Positions 8,167-15,845 of a stretch of DNA of 24,340 nt are shown here, in pieces. A program made the position numbers and the translations under genes. Source of the stretch: MGIIb-O2 sp964003245 (GTDB lineage: Archaea; Thermoplasmatota; Poseidoniia; Poseidoniales; Thalassarchaeaceae); the NCBI GenBank assembly GCA_964003245.1, contig CAXFIU010000019.1:1-24340 (forward strand), given 5' to 3'. The notes under the pieces are model-generated. The model searched no databases. It was not told where the DNA came from and saw nothing but the letters and a program-made list of their open reading frames with translations. Within the stretch, counting starts at the first letter, position 1. Every line of letters begins with the position of its first letter.

Positions 8167-8484
8167 TTACTCACCTTTAACCCATTGAGAATAATCAGCA
8201 GTAGACTCAACAGACCAAAATAATATTTCGGGAACGTCGTAGGGATGTTCTAATTTTATCTTATCAATCAATTGATTTACCTTTGATTTGGTAGTTTTGA
8301 GATTTATTGACCATTCTGATTCGCTCTTGATTTCTCCATCCCATCGATATACTGATCTGGCTTTACTTATTTGTACGCAAGCAGTGAGATTTGTATCTAA
8401 TATTGACTGAACCCAAATTCCCACTTCTGCGTCATTTAAGTCTCCGCTAAGCGTTGTTCGAACTATGAATAGCATGTCATCCAT
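8167..8484 (-). CDS. cutA: CutA family protein (divalent cation tolerance)
   Basis: A 105-residue CutA1-type protein, normally a ferredoxin-like trimer; the family is linked to divalent metal tolerance, but its true function is unclear. Conserved features are ACVQI (35-39), YRWDGEI (46-52), the alternating strand WSINLKTT (58-65), HPYDVPEI (80-87) and the terminal YSQWV (98-102). Length matches the family. Candidate ATGs are at 8508, 8484 and 8475. I chose 8484 because a TATA-like box on this strand at about 8508-8514 lies about 26 bases upstream, which suits a leaderless transcript, whereas the start at 8508 would sit inside that box. It diverges from the geranylgeranyl reductase and heads a minus-strand run with the YczE-like gene. 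Confidence 0.9.
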   Translation of the reverse strand: MDDMLFIVRTTLSGDLNDAEVGIWVQSILDTNLTACVQISKARSVYRWDGEIKSESEWSINLKTTKSKVNQLIDKIKLEHPYDVPEILFWSVESTADYSQWVKGE

Positions 8485-8503
8485 GACTAATGCTAGGCGG
8501 GTT

Positions 8504-8530
8504 TCCAATATAGCCTATGGCATATATTCA
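8504..8530. promoter_or_regulatory. TATA-like boxes between divergent cutA and geranylgeranyl reductase
   Basis: The 81-base divergent gap contains two AT-rich boxes: AATATAG at about 8508-8514, read as CTATATT on the minus strand and about 26 bases from the cutA ATG at 8484, and CATATATT at 8521-8528, about 41 bases before the reductase ATG at 8566. The first spacing fits a leaderless archaeal transcript; the second would leave a leader of about 15 bases. No TATA-binding data exist here; this rests on spacing and composition only. Confidence 0.45.
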
Positions 8531-8565
8531 ATGCCTGTGTATGCTTCCGAAGTTCTGGCGATAAG

Positions 8566-9942
8566 ATGGGCGTATGGGAAAAACCTATTGATTCAGGCGA
8601 AATTCCTGACTCCAATACTCATTTTGATGTTATTGTTGTTGGGGGCGGTCCAGGAGGTTCGGCGGCTGCCGCTTACAACGCTTTGAATGGTTGTAAAGTC
8701 CTATTATTAGAAAGAGATATTTGGCCTAGAGATAAAATCTGCGGAGATGCAGTGGGAGGTAAATCTCTATCTCATGTTAAAGAATTAGGAGTTCTTGATA
8801 TGATCGAGTCTACTCCACATTATGTCGTAGATTCTATTGTTTTCGGTAGTGCAAATGGTTCAGAAGTTAGAGTTATGCTCCCAAAGGAATCATATGAAAA
8901 AATGGGTTTACAATCAGGATATGCCTTACCTAGAATGCAATTTGACTATATGATGTTTCAAAGAGGCCAGGAGATAGTAAGGGAGAATGGGGGTTCAGTT
9001 ATACAGGGTTTCTCTGTGCATGAGATAATATTCGAAAAAGAAAATGGAACCCACAAAATAAAGGGAATAAAGGGTAGTGTAGGAGGCAGGAGAGCAGGTA
9101 ACGATGAGTTGACTTTTACCTCTGCAGTCACTATTGGAGCTGGTGGTTACAATTGTCCAGTCTCAAAAGTAATTACAGAATTACATAATGAGCCTCATAG
9201 AGACGATGATCACTTCTGTGGAGGATATCGAGAATATTGGGATGACGTTGGAGGATTGGGCGGAGAAGAAGGACCTATTGAAATACACTTTATTGATGAA
9301 GTTCTGCCTGGTTATTTCTGGCTTTTTCCAGTACAGGGAAATAGAGTTAATGTTGGAATTGGTATGTTAATTTCAGAGCATAGAAAACTAAAGGGGGATA
9401 GGAAGAAATCTCTTAAAAAAATACAAAAATGGGTTATAGAAGAGCATCCTCGCTTCAAGAAGAGGTTTGCTAATGCAACATTGGTTCCAGGTTCTCAAAA
9501 GGGGTGGCAATTACCATTTGGTTCGCCTAGAAAAAATGCTCCATCATATCAACCAAGGAGAACAGCAATGGCGGGCGCCATGTGTGTAGGAGATTCGGCA
9601 AGTTTAGTTGATCCATTTAGTGGAGAAGGAATAGGTAATGCATTATTATCGGCAAAAATGACTTCGAAGCATTTCGACAAAAATCTACATGCCGATGGTT
9701 TTACAGAAGAGTGTGCTACAGAATATATGATTGATTTATGGGATACTTTAGGTTCGGAATTGAAGAATTCAAAAACTTTGCAAAAAGTTATGAAATGGAA
9801 AATGCTTACTAATTGGTTTGTTAAAAAGGCGTCAAAAAAAGAAGAAATAGGGAAAATGATGTCGGAAATGATTGCTAGTAAAGAAACGCAAAAAATGTTG
9901 TGGAGTCCTTGGTTTTTGATGAAGACATTGTTGTTGCCATGA
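8566..9942 (+). CDS. Geranylgeranyl reductase family FAD-dependent oxidoreductase
   Basis: A 458-residue flavoprotein of the geranylgeranyl reductase / digeranylgeranylglycerophospholipid reductase family, which saturates the isoprenoid chains of archaeal membrane lipids. An N-terminal Rossmann motif VVGGGPGGSAAA (24-35) with the acidic end of strand 2 at LLLERD (46-51) binds the ADP of FAD; CGDAVGGK (59-66) is the family's catalytic-loop cysteine motif; PGYFWLFP (248-255) matches the conserved substrate-site PxxYxWxFP block; VGDSASLVDPFSGEGIGNAL (341-360) is the second FAD motif. Length is typical (about 400-460). The ATG at 8566 lies about 18 residues before the first strand. It is the first gene of a six-gene plus-strand block, and the HAD gene follows after ten bases, so the two are probably cotranscribed. 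It could alternatively reduce quinone or carotenoid isoprenoid chains. Confidence 0.9.
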   Translation: MGVWEKPIDSGEIPDSNTHFDVIVVGGGPGGSAAAAYNALNGCKVLLLERDIWPRDKICGDAVGGKSLSHVKELGVLDMIESTPHYVVDSIVFGSANGSEVRVMLPKESYEKMGLQSGYALPRMQFDYMMFQRGQEIVRENGGSVIQGFSVHEIIFEKENGTHKIKGIKGSVGGRRAGNDELTFTSAVTIGAGGYNCPVSKVITELHNEPHRDDDHFCGGYREYWDDVGGLGGEEGPIEIHFIDEVLPGYFWLFPVQGNRVNVGIGMLISEHRKLKGDRKKSLKKIQKWVIEEHPRFKKRFANATLVPGSQKGWQLPFGSPRKNAPSYQPRRTAMAGAMCVGDSASLVDPFSGEGIGNALLSAKMTSKHFDKNLHADGFTEECATEYMIDLWDTLGSELKNSKTLQKVMKWKMLTNWFVKKASKKEEIGKMMSEMIASKETQKMLWSPWFLMKTLLLP

Positions 9943-9952
9943 GGTCGATTCT

Positions 9953-10735
9953 ATGGAAAAATTAGCCAAAAATTTAGATGGAATTGAAGCCGTCTTTTTA
10001 GATTTAGATGGAACGATTTACATGGGAGAGAATCTAATAGAAGGGGCTGTGGATTTCTTAAATAGGATAGAGAAAAAAGGGATTCGAAGATTCTTTTTAT
10101 CAAACAATTCAAGTAAATCGGTAAAGCAATATCTATCTAAATTAGAGAATTTAGGAGTTCCTGCAAATGAAGAAGACATATTATTATCCACTCATGATTT
10201 GTTAGCATGGCTTTCGTCGAATAATATTTCTGAAACATATCTAGTAGGTACTGTTGGTATGAAAGAAATGTTAGAATCGGCAGGAGTAAATACTTCCTCT
10301 GACAATCCTCAATATGTTGTTTTAGGTTATGATACTGAAATAACATATCAGAAATTGACTGATGCTTCAATTAATTTACATAAAGGCGTACCTTTGGTTG
10401 TCAGCCATCCAGACATTGTTTGTCCATCGCCAAATGGAGGCTTGCCTGACACCGGAGCATATATTGCATTATTTGAGGCGACCACTGGCGTGAAACCTGA
10501 ACATATTTGTGGGAAGCCAAATCCGGGAATGATATTGCACAAAATACACGAATTGGGTATTGAACCAAAGAATTGTGCAATGGTAGGCGATAGGCTCTAC
10601 ACAGATATGGAAATGGCTGAAAGATCGGGTGTTCATGGTATTCTGGTCTTATCTGGAGAAGCGACTTTAGAAGATGCTAATGAAGCAAATCAAACACCTA
10701 GTTTGATTGTTGAATCGGTAGCTGAATTGTGTTAA
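9953..10735 (+). CDS. HAD-superfamily subclass IIA phosphatase (NagD/phosphoglycolate phosphatase-like)
   Basis: A 260-residue hydrolase with all four HAD motifs: nucleophile Asp17 and acid Asp19 in DLDGTIY (17-23), the motif II serine in LSNNSSKS (49-56), Lys188 in CGKPNPGM (186-193), and Asp213/Asp218 in VGDRLYTDMEMA (211-222). The cap between motifs II and III, together with GKPNP, places it in the C2A-cap group of NagD, 4-nitrophenylphosphatase and archaeal phosphoglycolate phosphatases. The physiological substrate is unknown; related archaeal enzymes act on sugar, nucleotide or glycerol phosphates. A GAGGT seven bases before the ATG and a ten-base gap after the geranylgeranyl reductase suggest cotranscription and coupled translation. 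An A/T-rich run with several T-tracts follows its stop. Confidence 0.9.
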   Translation: MEKLAKNLDGIEAVFLDLDGTIYMGENLIEGAVDFLNRIEKKGIRRFFLSNNSSKSVKQYLSKLENLGVPANEEDILLSTHDLLAWLSSNNISETYLVGTVGMKEMLESAGVNTSSDNPQYVVLGYDTEITYQKLTDASINLHKGVPLVVSHPDIVCPSPNGGLPDTGAYIALFEATTGVKPEHICGKPNPGMILHKIHELGIEPKNCAMVGDRLYTDMEMAERSGVHGILVLSGEATLEDANEANQTPSLIVESVAELC

Positions 10736-10772
10736 AAATAAATTTTAATTCTTCTTTAAAAAATTTTGTTGA
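10736..10772 (+). terminator. T-rich tract after the HAD phosphatase gene
   Basis: The sequence after the TAA is almost entirely A and T, with TTTTAATT, CTTCTTT and AAAATTTTG runs. Archaeal RNA polymerase commonly stops at such U-rich stretches without a strong hairpin. It lies ahead of a separate TATA-like box for the next gene, so a transcript boundary here is plausible. Confidence 0.35.
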
Positions 10773-10790
10773 ATCTGGCACTACTCTTGT

Positions 10791-10804
10791 TTTAATAATA
10801 AAAG
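10791..10804 (+). promoter_or_regulatory. TATA-like box for the MMPL exporter gene
   Basis: TTTAATAATAAAAG is centred about 24 bases before the ATG at 10821, the spacing expected when transcription begins at or next to the start codon. No Shine-Dalgarno-like sequence lies between them. A leaderless mRNA is inferred. Confidence 0.5.
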
Positions 10805-10820
10805 TCATTCGGACGCTCGT

Positions 10821-13154
10821 ATGGAAGGAGCCACTGACCCATCGGTTTTAGAAGATAGGGTATACTACAAAATTGGTGGTTTCGTTTATGATAATGCCAA
10901 AGTCGTATTAATTGCAACTTTGATCTTAGGAGTAAGCCTTGCTGGATTAATTACTTTGGAGCCGAAGTATATCGAAGGTTTCGGAGAAGGCGATTTAGAA
11001 TCTGTTTATGGTTGGGAGGCCATTGCAACCGGATTTTCTGATGAAAATGAAACCTCTTACGAGGTGTTTTATGTCTTATTCTATCATCCAACGGGAAACT
11101 CTAGTGATGTTGAGATTAGGGCTTCAATGGAAGAAACGGTAAAAGTTTTTCAGACTAATGAATATGTTTCAATAGATTATCCTTGGTTTACTAATGAAGC
11201 AAATAAGTCAAAATTGATTAGTACAACTGATGAGTCTTGGTCTAGGATAAGATTGCAAGTGAATTTAGACAGAGAAGAGTCAAAAATTCTGTTAAAGGAA
11301 ACTATTGACGATATAGAGTTGCCCGAAAATGCACCTGATGGAATGGAAAAATGGGTAACTGGAAATCTGGCTATTGATGTTGTATTTGACTTAACTCTCG
11401 AAGAAGAATTAATCAAAGCGGAATTGATTTCTGCTCCTCTCACATTACTGATCTTGCTACTAGTGTTTGGAAGTCTTGTTGCTGCTGGATTGCCCGTTTT
11501 AACTGGAGTATACACAGTGATTGCTGCTGTTGGCGTTGTTACAGGTTTAACTTATATCTTTGATGATATTACTACTTATGCAAACAATATTGTTTCATTG
11601 TTAGGTATTGGCCTAAGTGTAGATTATTCATTATTCATAGTTAATAGATTCAGAGAAGAGTTGCGAAAGGGCAGAGATCATAAAACAGCTATTGCAATGA
11701 CTAGTGCAACAGCTGGAAGGGCTATTTTCTTCTCTGCAATGACTGTGATGGTTGGACTGATGGGAATGTTGTTTTTCGAAAATACAGGTTTGCCGTCATT
11801 AGGTTGGGGAGGTATATGTGCCACTCTTGTTGCTCTTATTTCATCAGTATTACTTTTACCAGCAATATTGTCCCTATTAGGGGATAGGATAAATTCATTG
11901 AAGGTTCCATTCTCAATGGGTGATGTTGACAAAGAAGATGGTTTTTGGTCATGGATTGCTGAAAGTGTAATGAAGCGCCCGTTATCCGTACTGGTACCTG
12001 CAGTCATGGTTCTCTTAATTGCTGGTTCTCCTTTTCTTCAAGCAGATTGGGGTATAGTTACTTACAAGTCTTTGAGTCCGGATGATGAGGCAAGAAATGG
12101 TTTGGAATTGACGGATGTTTATTGGCCTGAAAATGTAGGAAATACTGCCCAAGTTGTATTTGAAATTGAAGAAGGTATTGATCCCTTTTCAGAAGAAAAT
12201 ATTCGTAGTTTATATGATTTTTCAAAAGAAATCATGCAGATTGAGCATACTAGTTACGTGTATACATACGCTCACTTTGATTCTTCAATGAGTCAAAATG
12301 ATGTAATTGCTTTTTGGGATGATTCTGAAGATGAGAATTTGACAGCAGAGGAGTCTTATATTTTGGAATTGCAGAGAAAATACCACATTGAAAGTTCTGT
12401 CGGCGATAATGTTGTTTTAGTGATTGTTGGAATAGAAGGTGAGCAATCTAGTAAAGAATCTAGAGGAGTTGTGAATAGTATTCGAGCTCTTGAAAGTAAG
12501 AATACTCAATTTGAATCTCAAAGTGTTGTCCATGTAGCAGGCATTGCAGCGTACAATCAAGATGTTTTGGATGCGGTGTCGGAAAATATGCCAATGGCAC
12601 TATTATTTATTCTGGTTTCAAGTTATATCTTGATTTTCTTACAAGTTAGATCTGTGATTTTACCGCTAAAGGCACTAGTGATGAATGTATTATCAGTAAG
12701 TGCCTCGTTTGGGGTTTTAGTTTGGATTTTTCAAGAAGGGAATGGTGCCGAATTACTAAATTTCACGCCCCAACCTATTGATCCCACTACGCCTGTAATG
12801 ATTTTTGCAATTTTATTTGGATTGAGCATGGATTATGAAGTTTTGATGTTGTCGAGGATACATGAAGAATGGGAACGTACAAAAAATAATACAAAGGCTG
12901 TTGCTGTTGGGTTACAAAAGAGTGGGCGAATAATTACGTCTGCAGCTTTAGTAATGATTACTGTGTTTTCTGCCTTTGGTATTTCTTCAGTTGTTATAAT
13001 GAAACAATTTGGTTTTATGCTTGCATTGGGTGTTGCTGTAGACGCTAGTATTGTTAGAGCGTTAGTTGTACCTTCTACGATGCGATTAATGGGCGAAATA
13101 AATTGGTGGGCTCCAAGTTGGTTGTTGAAAAATGATTCTAATGAAGAAGAATGA
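10821..13154 (+). CDS. MMPL/RND-superfamily exporter
   Basis: A 777-residue, probably 12-segment membrane protein of the MMPL branch of the RND superfamily; members move lipids or other hydrophobic molecules using the proton gradient. Layout is two similar halves: segment 1 at about 28-46, an outside domain to about 203, segments 2-6 at about 206-352, segment 7 at about 387-405, a second outside domain to about 588, and segments 8-12 at about 591-755. The paired proton-relay signatures are present in both halves: GIGLSVDYSLFIVNRFREE with Asp268-Tyr269 and LFGLSMDYEVLMLSRIHEE with Asp671-Tyr672. The C-terminal DASIVRALVVPSTMRLMG is also typical. The acidic tail is short. It has its own TATA-like box and is followed by an SDR gene after 38 bases. 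Substrate is unknown; its neighbours point to an envelope lipid. Confidence 0.93.
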   Translation: MEGATDPSVLEDRVYYKIGGFVYDNAKVVLIATLILGVSLAGLITLEPKYIEGFGEGDLESVYGWEAIATGFSDENETSYEVFYVLFYHPTGNSSDVEIRASMEETVKVFQTNEYVSIDYPWFTNEANKSKLISTTDESWSRIRLQVNLDREESKILLKETIDDIELPENAPDGMEKWVTGNLAIDVVFDLTLEEELIKAELISAPLTLLILLLVFGSLVAAGLPVLTGVYTVIAAVGVVTGLTYIFDDITTYANNIVSLLGIGLSVDYSLFIVNRFREELRKGRDHKTAIAMTSATAGRAIFFSAMTVMVGLMGMLFFENTGLPSLGWGGICATLVALISSVLLLPAILSLLGDRINSLKVPFSMGDVDKEDGFWSWIAESVMKRPLSVLVPAVMVLLIAGSPFLQADWGIVTYKSLSPDDEARNGLELTDVYWPENVGNTAQVVFEIEEGIDPFSEENIRSLYDFSKEIMQIEHTSYVYTYAHFDSSMSQNDVIAFWDDSEDENLTAEESYILELQRKYHIESSVGDNVVLVIVGIEGEQSSKESRGVVNSIRALESKNTQFESQSVVHVAGIAAYNQDVLDAVSENMPMALLFILVSSYILIFLQVRSVILPLKALVMNVLSVSASFGVLVWIFQEGNGAELLNFTPQPIDPTTPVMIFAILFGLSMDYEVLMLSRIHEEWERTKNNTKAVAVGLQKSGRIITSAALVMITVFSAFGISSVVIMKQFGFMLALGVAVDASIVRALVVPSTMRLMGEINWWAPSWLLKNDSNEEE

Positions 13155-13192
13155 TTCGCTAAATCGAAATGCAATAACTTGGACGGAGCTGT

Positions 13193-14227
13193 ATGGCCAA
13201 GGAATGCGTAGTGGTTACGGGCGCTAGTGGGTACATTGGAAGTCACATTGTAGCAAATCTATTATTGAAAGGAAAAAAGGTCAGAGCTACTGTTAGAGAT
13301 TCTCAAGATCAGGAGCGAGTTTTGCATCTAAAAGATATGAAAATTTCAGAAGGTGGTTCATTAGAAATTGTCGAAATGGACTTATTTGACGAGGAGAGTG
13401 TTGATCGAGCAATATACGGAGCCACTGATGTAATTCATACTGCTGCTGTAGTAATCGTAAGGTCTAGAAACCCGCAAGAGAAAATTGTTGATCCTAGTGT
13501 GATTGGTACAAAAAATATTATTTCTGCAATAGAAAAAAGTGGCACCGTCGAAAGATTTGTGCATACTTCTTCAACTGCAGCGATTCGTCCCGAGGTATGG
13601 GAAGATGGTCAAATCTTGACCACAGAAACATTTGCAAAAGATGCTACTTTGGAGTTGAATCCTTACGGATTAGCAAAATATAGTGCTGAAATGATTGTTA
13701 GGGACTGGCATAATGAAAATAACGGTGTGAAAAAACCAAGAATGGTTACAATTCATCCTTGTATGGTATTTGGCCCTCCTCTTTCTCCTAGACATTTGAA
13801 AGGTTCTCTATCAATAATTATGATGTTAGTAAATAGAGAATTGCCATTATTGTTACCCATGCAAATTAGCATAGTTGATGTTAGAGATGTTGCGGAAGCC
13901 CATGTAAGAGCTTTGAGTATGGGAGAAAATGGTGGAAGATATCTAACAGTTGCTGGTGAAATGATGTGGAGCGATATTTCTAAAATTCTCAAAAGAAAAT
14001 ATCCCAAAAGAAGATGGCCTTTCAGACAATTGCCTTACTACTTTGCACTAATAGTGTGCGCATTCCATCCAAGAGTTAGTATTTCTTGGGCGAAAAGGCA
14101 TTTGAAGAATAAATTATATTGGGATGCTTCTCCTGCTGAAAAAGATCTGGGGATGAAATGGAAATCTATTGATCAAACATTAATTGATACTATTCCAAAT
14201 ATTATAAACAATAATTGGGATAAATAA
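13193..14227 (+). CDS. Extended SDR family NAD(P)-dependent epimerase/reductase
   Basis: A 344-residue Rossmann-fold oxidoreductase of the extended short-chain dehydrogenase family. It shows TGASGYIG (9-16) for dinucleotide binding, Arg31/Arg35 in VRATVRD suggesting NADP preference, catalytic Ser126/Ser127 in VHTSSTAAI, and the YxxxK pair Tyr158/Lys162 in NPYGLAKYSAE. The HPCMVFGPPLSP block (188-199) and ATVRD strand resemble dihydroflavonol-4-reductase and 3-beta-hydroxysteroid dehydrogenase-like enzymes (including hopanoid-associated HpnA) more than sugar epimerases, but the substrate cannot be fixed. The start is the ATG at 13193, with GGAG a few bases upstream; this is 38 bases after the MMPL stop, so the two are probably cotranscribed. 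An annotation as nucleoside-diphosphate-sugar epimerase would also be defensible. Confidence 0.9.
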   Translation: MAKECVVVTGASGYIGSHIVANLLLKGKKVRATVRDSQDQERVLHLKDMKISEGGSLEIVEMDLFDEESVDRAIYGATDVIHTAAVVIVRSRNPQEKIVDPSVIGTKNIISAIEKSGTVERFVHTSSTAAIRPEVWEDGQILTTETFAKDATLELNPYGLAKYSAEMIVRDWHNENNGVKKPRMVTIHPCMVFGPPLSPRHLKGSLSIIMMLVNRELPLLLPMQISIVDVRDVAEAHVRALSMGENGGRYLTVAGEMMWSDISKILKRKYPKRRWPFRQLPYYFALIVCAFHPRVSISWAKRHLKNKLYWDASPAEKDLGMKWKSIDQTLIDTIPNIINNNWDK

Positions 14228-14244
14228 ACCACACACTAATACTG

Positions 14245-14258
14245 TTTATGTTTTATGC
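14245..14258 (+). promoter_or_regulatory. TATA-like box for the first Asp-box lipoprotein gene
   Basis: TTTATGTTTTATGC is centred about 26 bases before the ATG at 14279, consistent with a leaderless transcript. The motif TTCGGAAGT (14268-14276) lies between box and start. Confidence 0.45.
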
Positions 14259-14278
14259 TATTGTAAATTCGGAAGTGT

Positions 14279-15799
14279 ATGCGCACTCTGGCATTCATTG
14301 CTTGTTTACTCATGATTGTGCCTACATTATCCGGTTGCTTTGCAGGAGAAACAAAAGATGTCGTTGAAGAAGAAGGGCCATTTGTATTTGCGGAAGGAGA
14401 TATTTCATCAACTACTTGGTATCATTTTCCCGGCACTGTTTCTAGCCCTAATGCAGTAGATGCTACTAATCCAGTGGCAGTTTTAAATGCCAATATTACC
14501 ATGGATTTGTCTGGAAATAATATTCCATTCTACGCTACTGCAACTTATTATGGCACTGGATGGGATACTTTTGAGCCAACCTTGGGGATTACTTCTTCAG
14601 GAGCCATTTTCTTCACTAATTATAATGGATTGGGAGATGGTACGCACATAATAAGATCAACAGATCAAGGTCAGACTTGGGAAGATGTTGGCCCATTTGG
14701 AATGAGTGATGATCAGGGTCAAACACCAAATTCAAACGATCCGTATCTTTATGTTGATAAATTCAATGATAAATTAGTTAAATTTGATATGCATGCTTTG
14801 ACTGCCATGTTTGTTGAATATTCTGATGATGATGGTGAAACATGGAGTACTCCATTCCCAGTAGAAGGGTATTATGCGCCTCAAGACCATCAGAGCATTG
14901 CATCTATGCCACACTCAAATGCAATAGTTGGAGACGTAGTATATGTCTACTGCATCAATACTGGTTCACCTGCTGCTGGCGCACAGTGTTCAAGATCATT
15001 AGATGGTGGCCATACATGGGACGCTCAACAAATAGGATATCCTACTGAAAGTTTCGGAAATCAATGTTCGGGACTTCATGGGCACGTTGCTGGCGGTTCA
15101 GATGGTTCAATCTACAGAGGTAATCCTTCATGTGAAGGGCCGGCTGTTTACGCTTCTCATGATGGGGGCTATACTTGGAGCGAACATACTATCACTACAG
15201 AAGTTGGGATGCAACAAGGTTGGCATGCTCATGAAGTCGCTACTGCTGTAGATGAGGCAGGTAATGTTCATGCTACTTGGATTTCCACAGATCAAATGAT
15301 TTGGTATGCTAATTCTCCGGACAAGGGAGTTACTTGGAACTCTCCTTTGATGGTCGCAGCCCCTGGGATAAAAGAAACGGGTTTTCCCACAATTTTTGCT
15401 GGAGATGATGGTAAAGTTGTTATCGGATATATTGGAGAAATGAATGATGTTAGTGCAAATAATACCACAAGTGGTGGTGTTGGTTGGGGCGGATATATGG
15501 CAATAATGACTGATTCATTCGCAGAGCATCCATTGATTACAAGTGTAGCTGTAAATTTGCCTGCGGACCCATTGGATATTACTTCGGATTGCGGCAATGT
15601 TCGTTGTGGAGGGTTCGGAGATTTTATCGATGTCGAAATTGATGATGAGGGTAGGCCTTGGATTGCTCTAGCTCATAATGCCGCTGGTTTCGAAGAGGCA
15701 ATAATTGGTACATTCACAAATGGCCCTGCTCTTTACGGAGATTTAGTTAATCTTCCCGAATTGCCAATTGGTGGCAATTCCACATTAAAGATGTCATGA
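14279..15799 (+). CDS. Exported lipoprotein with Asp-box (BNR) repeats, sialidase-like beta-propeller
   Basis: A 506-residue secreted protein. The N-terminal hydrophobic segment ends in the lipobox LSGC, with Cys20 as the lipid attachment site, followed by an acidic linker (KDVVEEEG). Five Asp-boxes of form SxDxGxTW lie at 127-134, 182-189, 240-247, 293-300 and 346-353. Such repeats mark blades of six- or seven-bladed propellers found in sialidases, sortilin-like and photosystem-assembly proteins. I do not see the FRIP motif or a clear arginine triad of GH33 sialidases, so glycan binding or an unknown activity is as likely as hydrolysis. A Cys pair in DCGNVRCGG (438/443) may form a disulfide. 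It follows the SDR gene by 51 bases with its own TATA-like box and is followed by a close paralogue, implying tandem duplication. Confidence 0.88.
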   Translation: MRTLAFIACLLMIVPTLSGCFAGETKDVVEEEGPFVFAEGDISSTTWYHFPGTVSSPNAVDATNPVAVLNANITMDLSGNNIPFYATATYYGTGWDTFEPTLGITSSGAIFFTNYNGLGDGTHIIRSTDQGQTWEDVGPFGMSDDQGQTPNSNDPYLYVDKFNDKLVKFDMHALTAMFVEYSDDDGETWSTPFPVEGYYAPQDHQSIASMPHSNAIVGDVVYVYCINTGSPAAGAQCSRSLDGGHTWDAQQIGYPTESFGNQCSGLHGHVAGGSDGSIYRGNPSCEGPAVYASHDGGYTWSEHTITTEVGMQQGWHAHEVATAVDEAGNVHATWISTDQMIWYANSPDKGVTWNSPLMVAAPGIKETGFPTIFAGDDGKVVIGYIGEMNDVSANNTTSGGVGWGGYMAIMTDSFAEHPLITSVAVNLPADPLDITSDCGNVRCGGFGDFIDVEIDDEGRPWIALAHNAAGFEEAIIGTFTNGPALYGDLVNLPELPIGGNSTLKMS

Positions 15800-15845
15800 T
15801 AGTTTGGCCGTTATTGTGATGTATGTAATGTATTTACGAAGAGGT

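Noticed and set aside
11177..12007. Minus-strand open frames inside the MMPL gene
   Set aside because: Shadows of a full-length gene with paired RND signatures.
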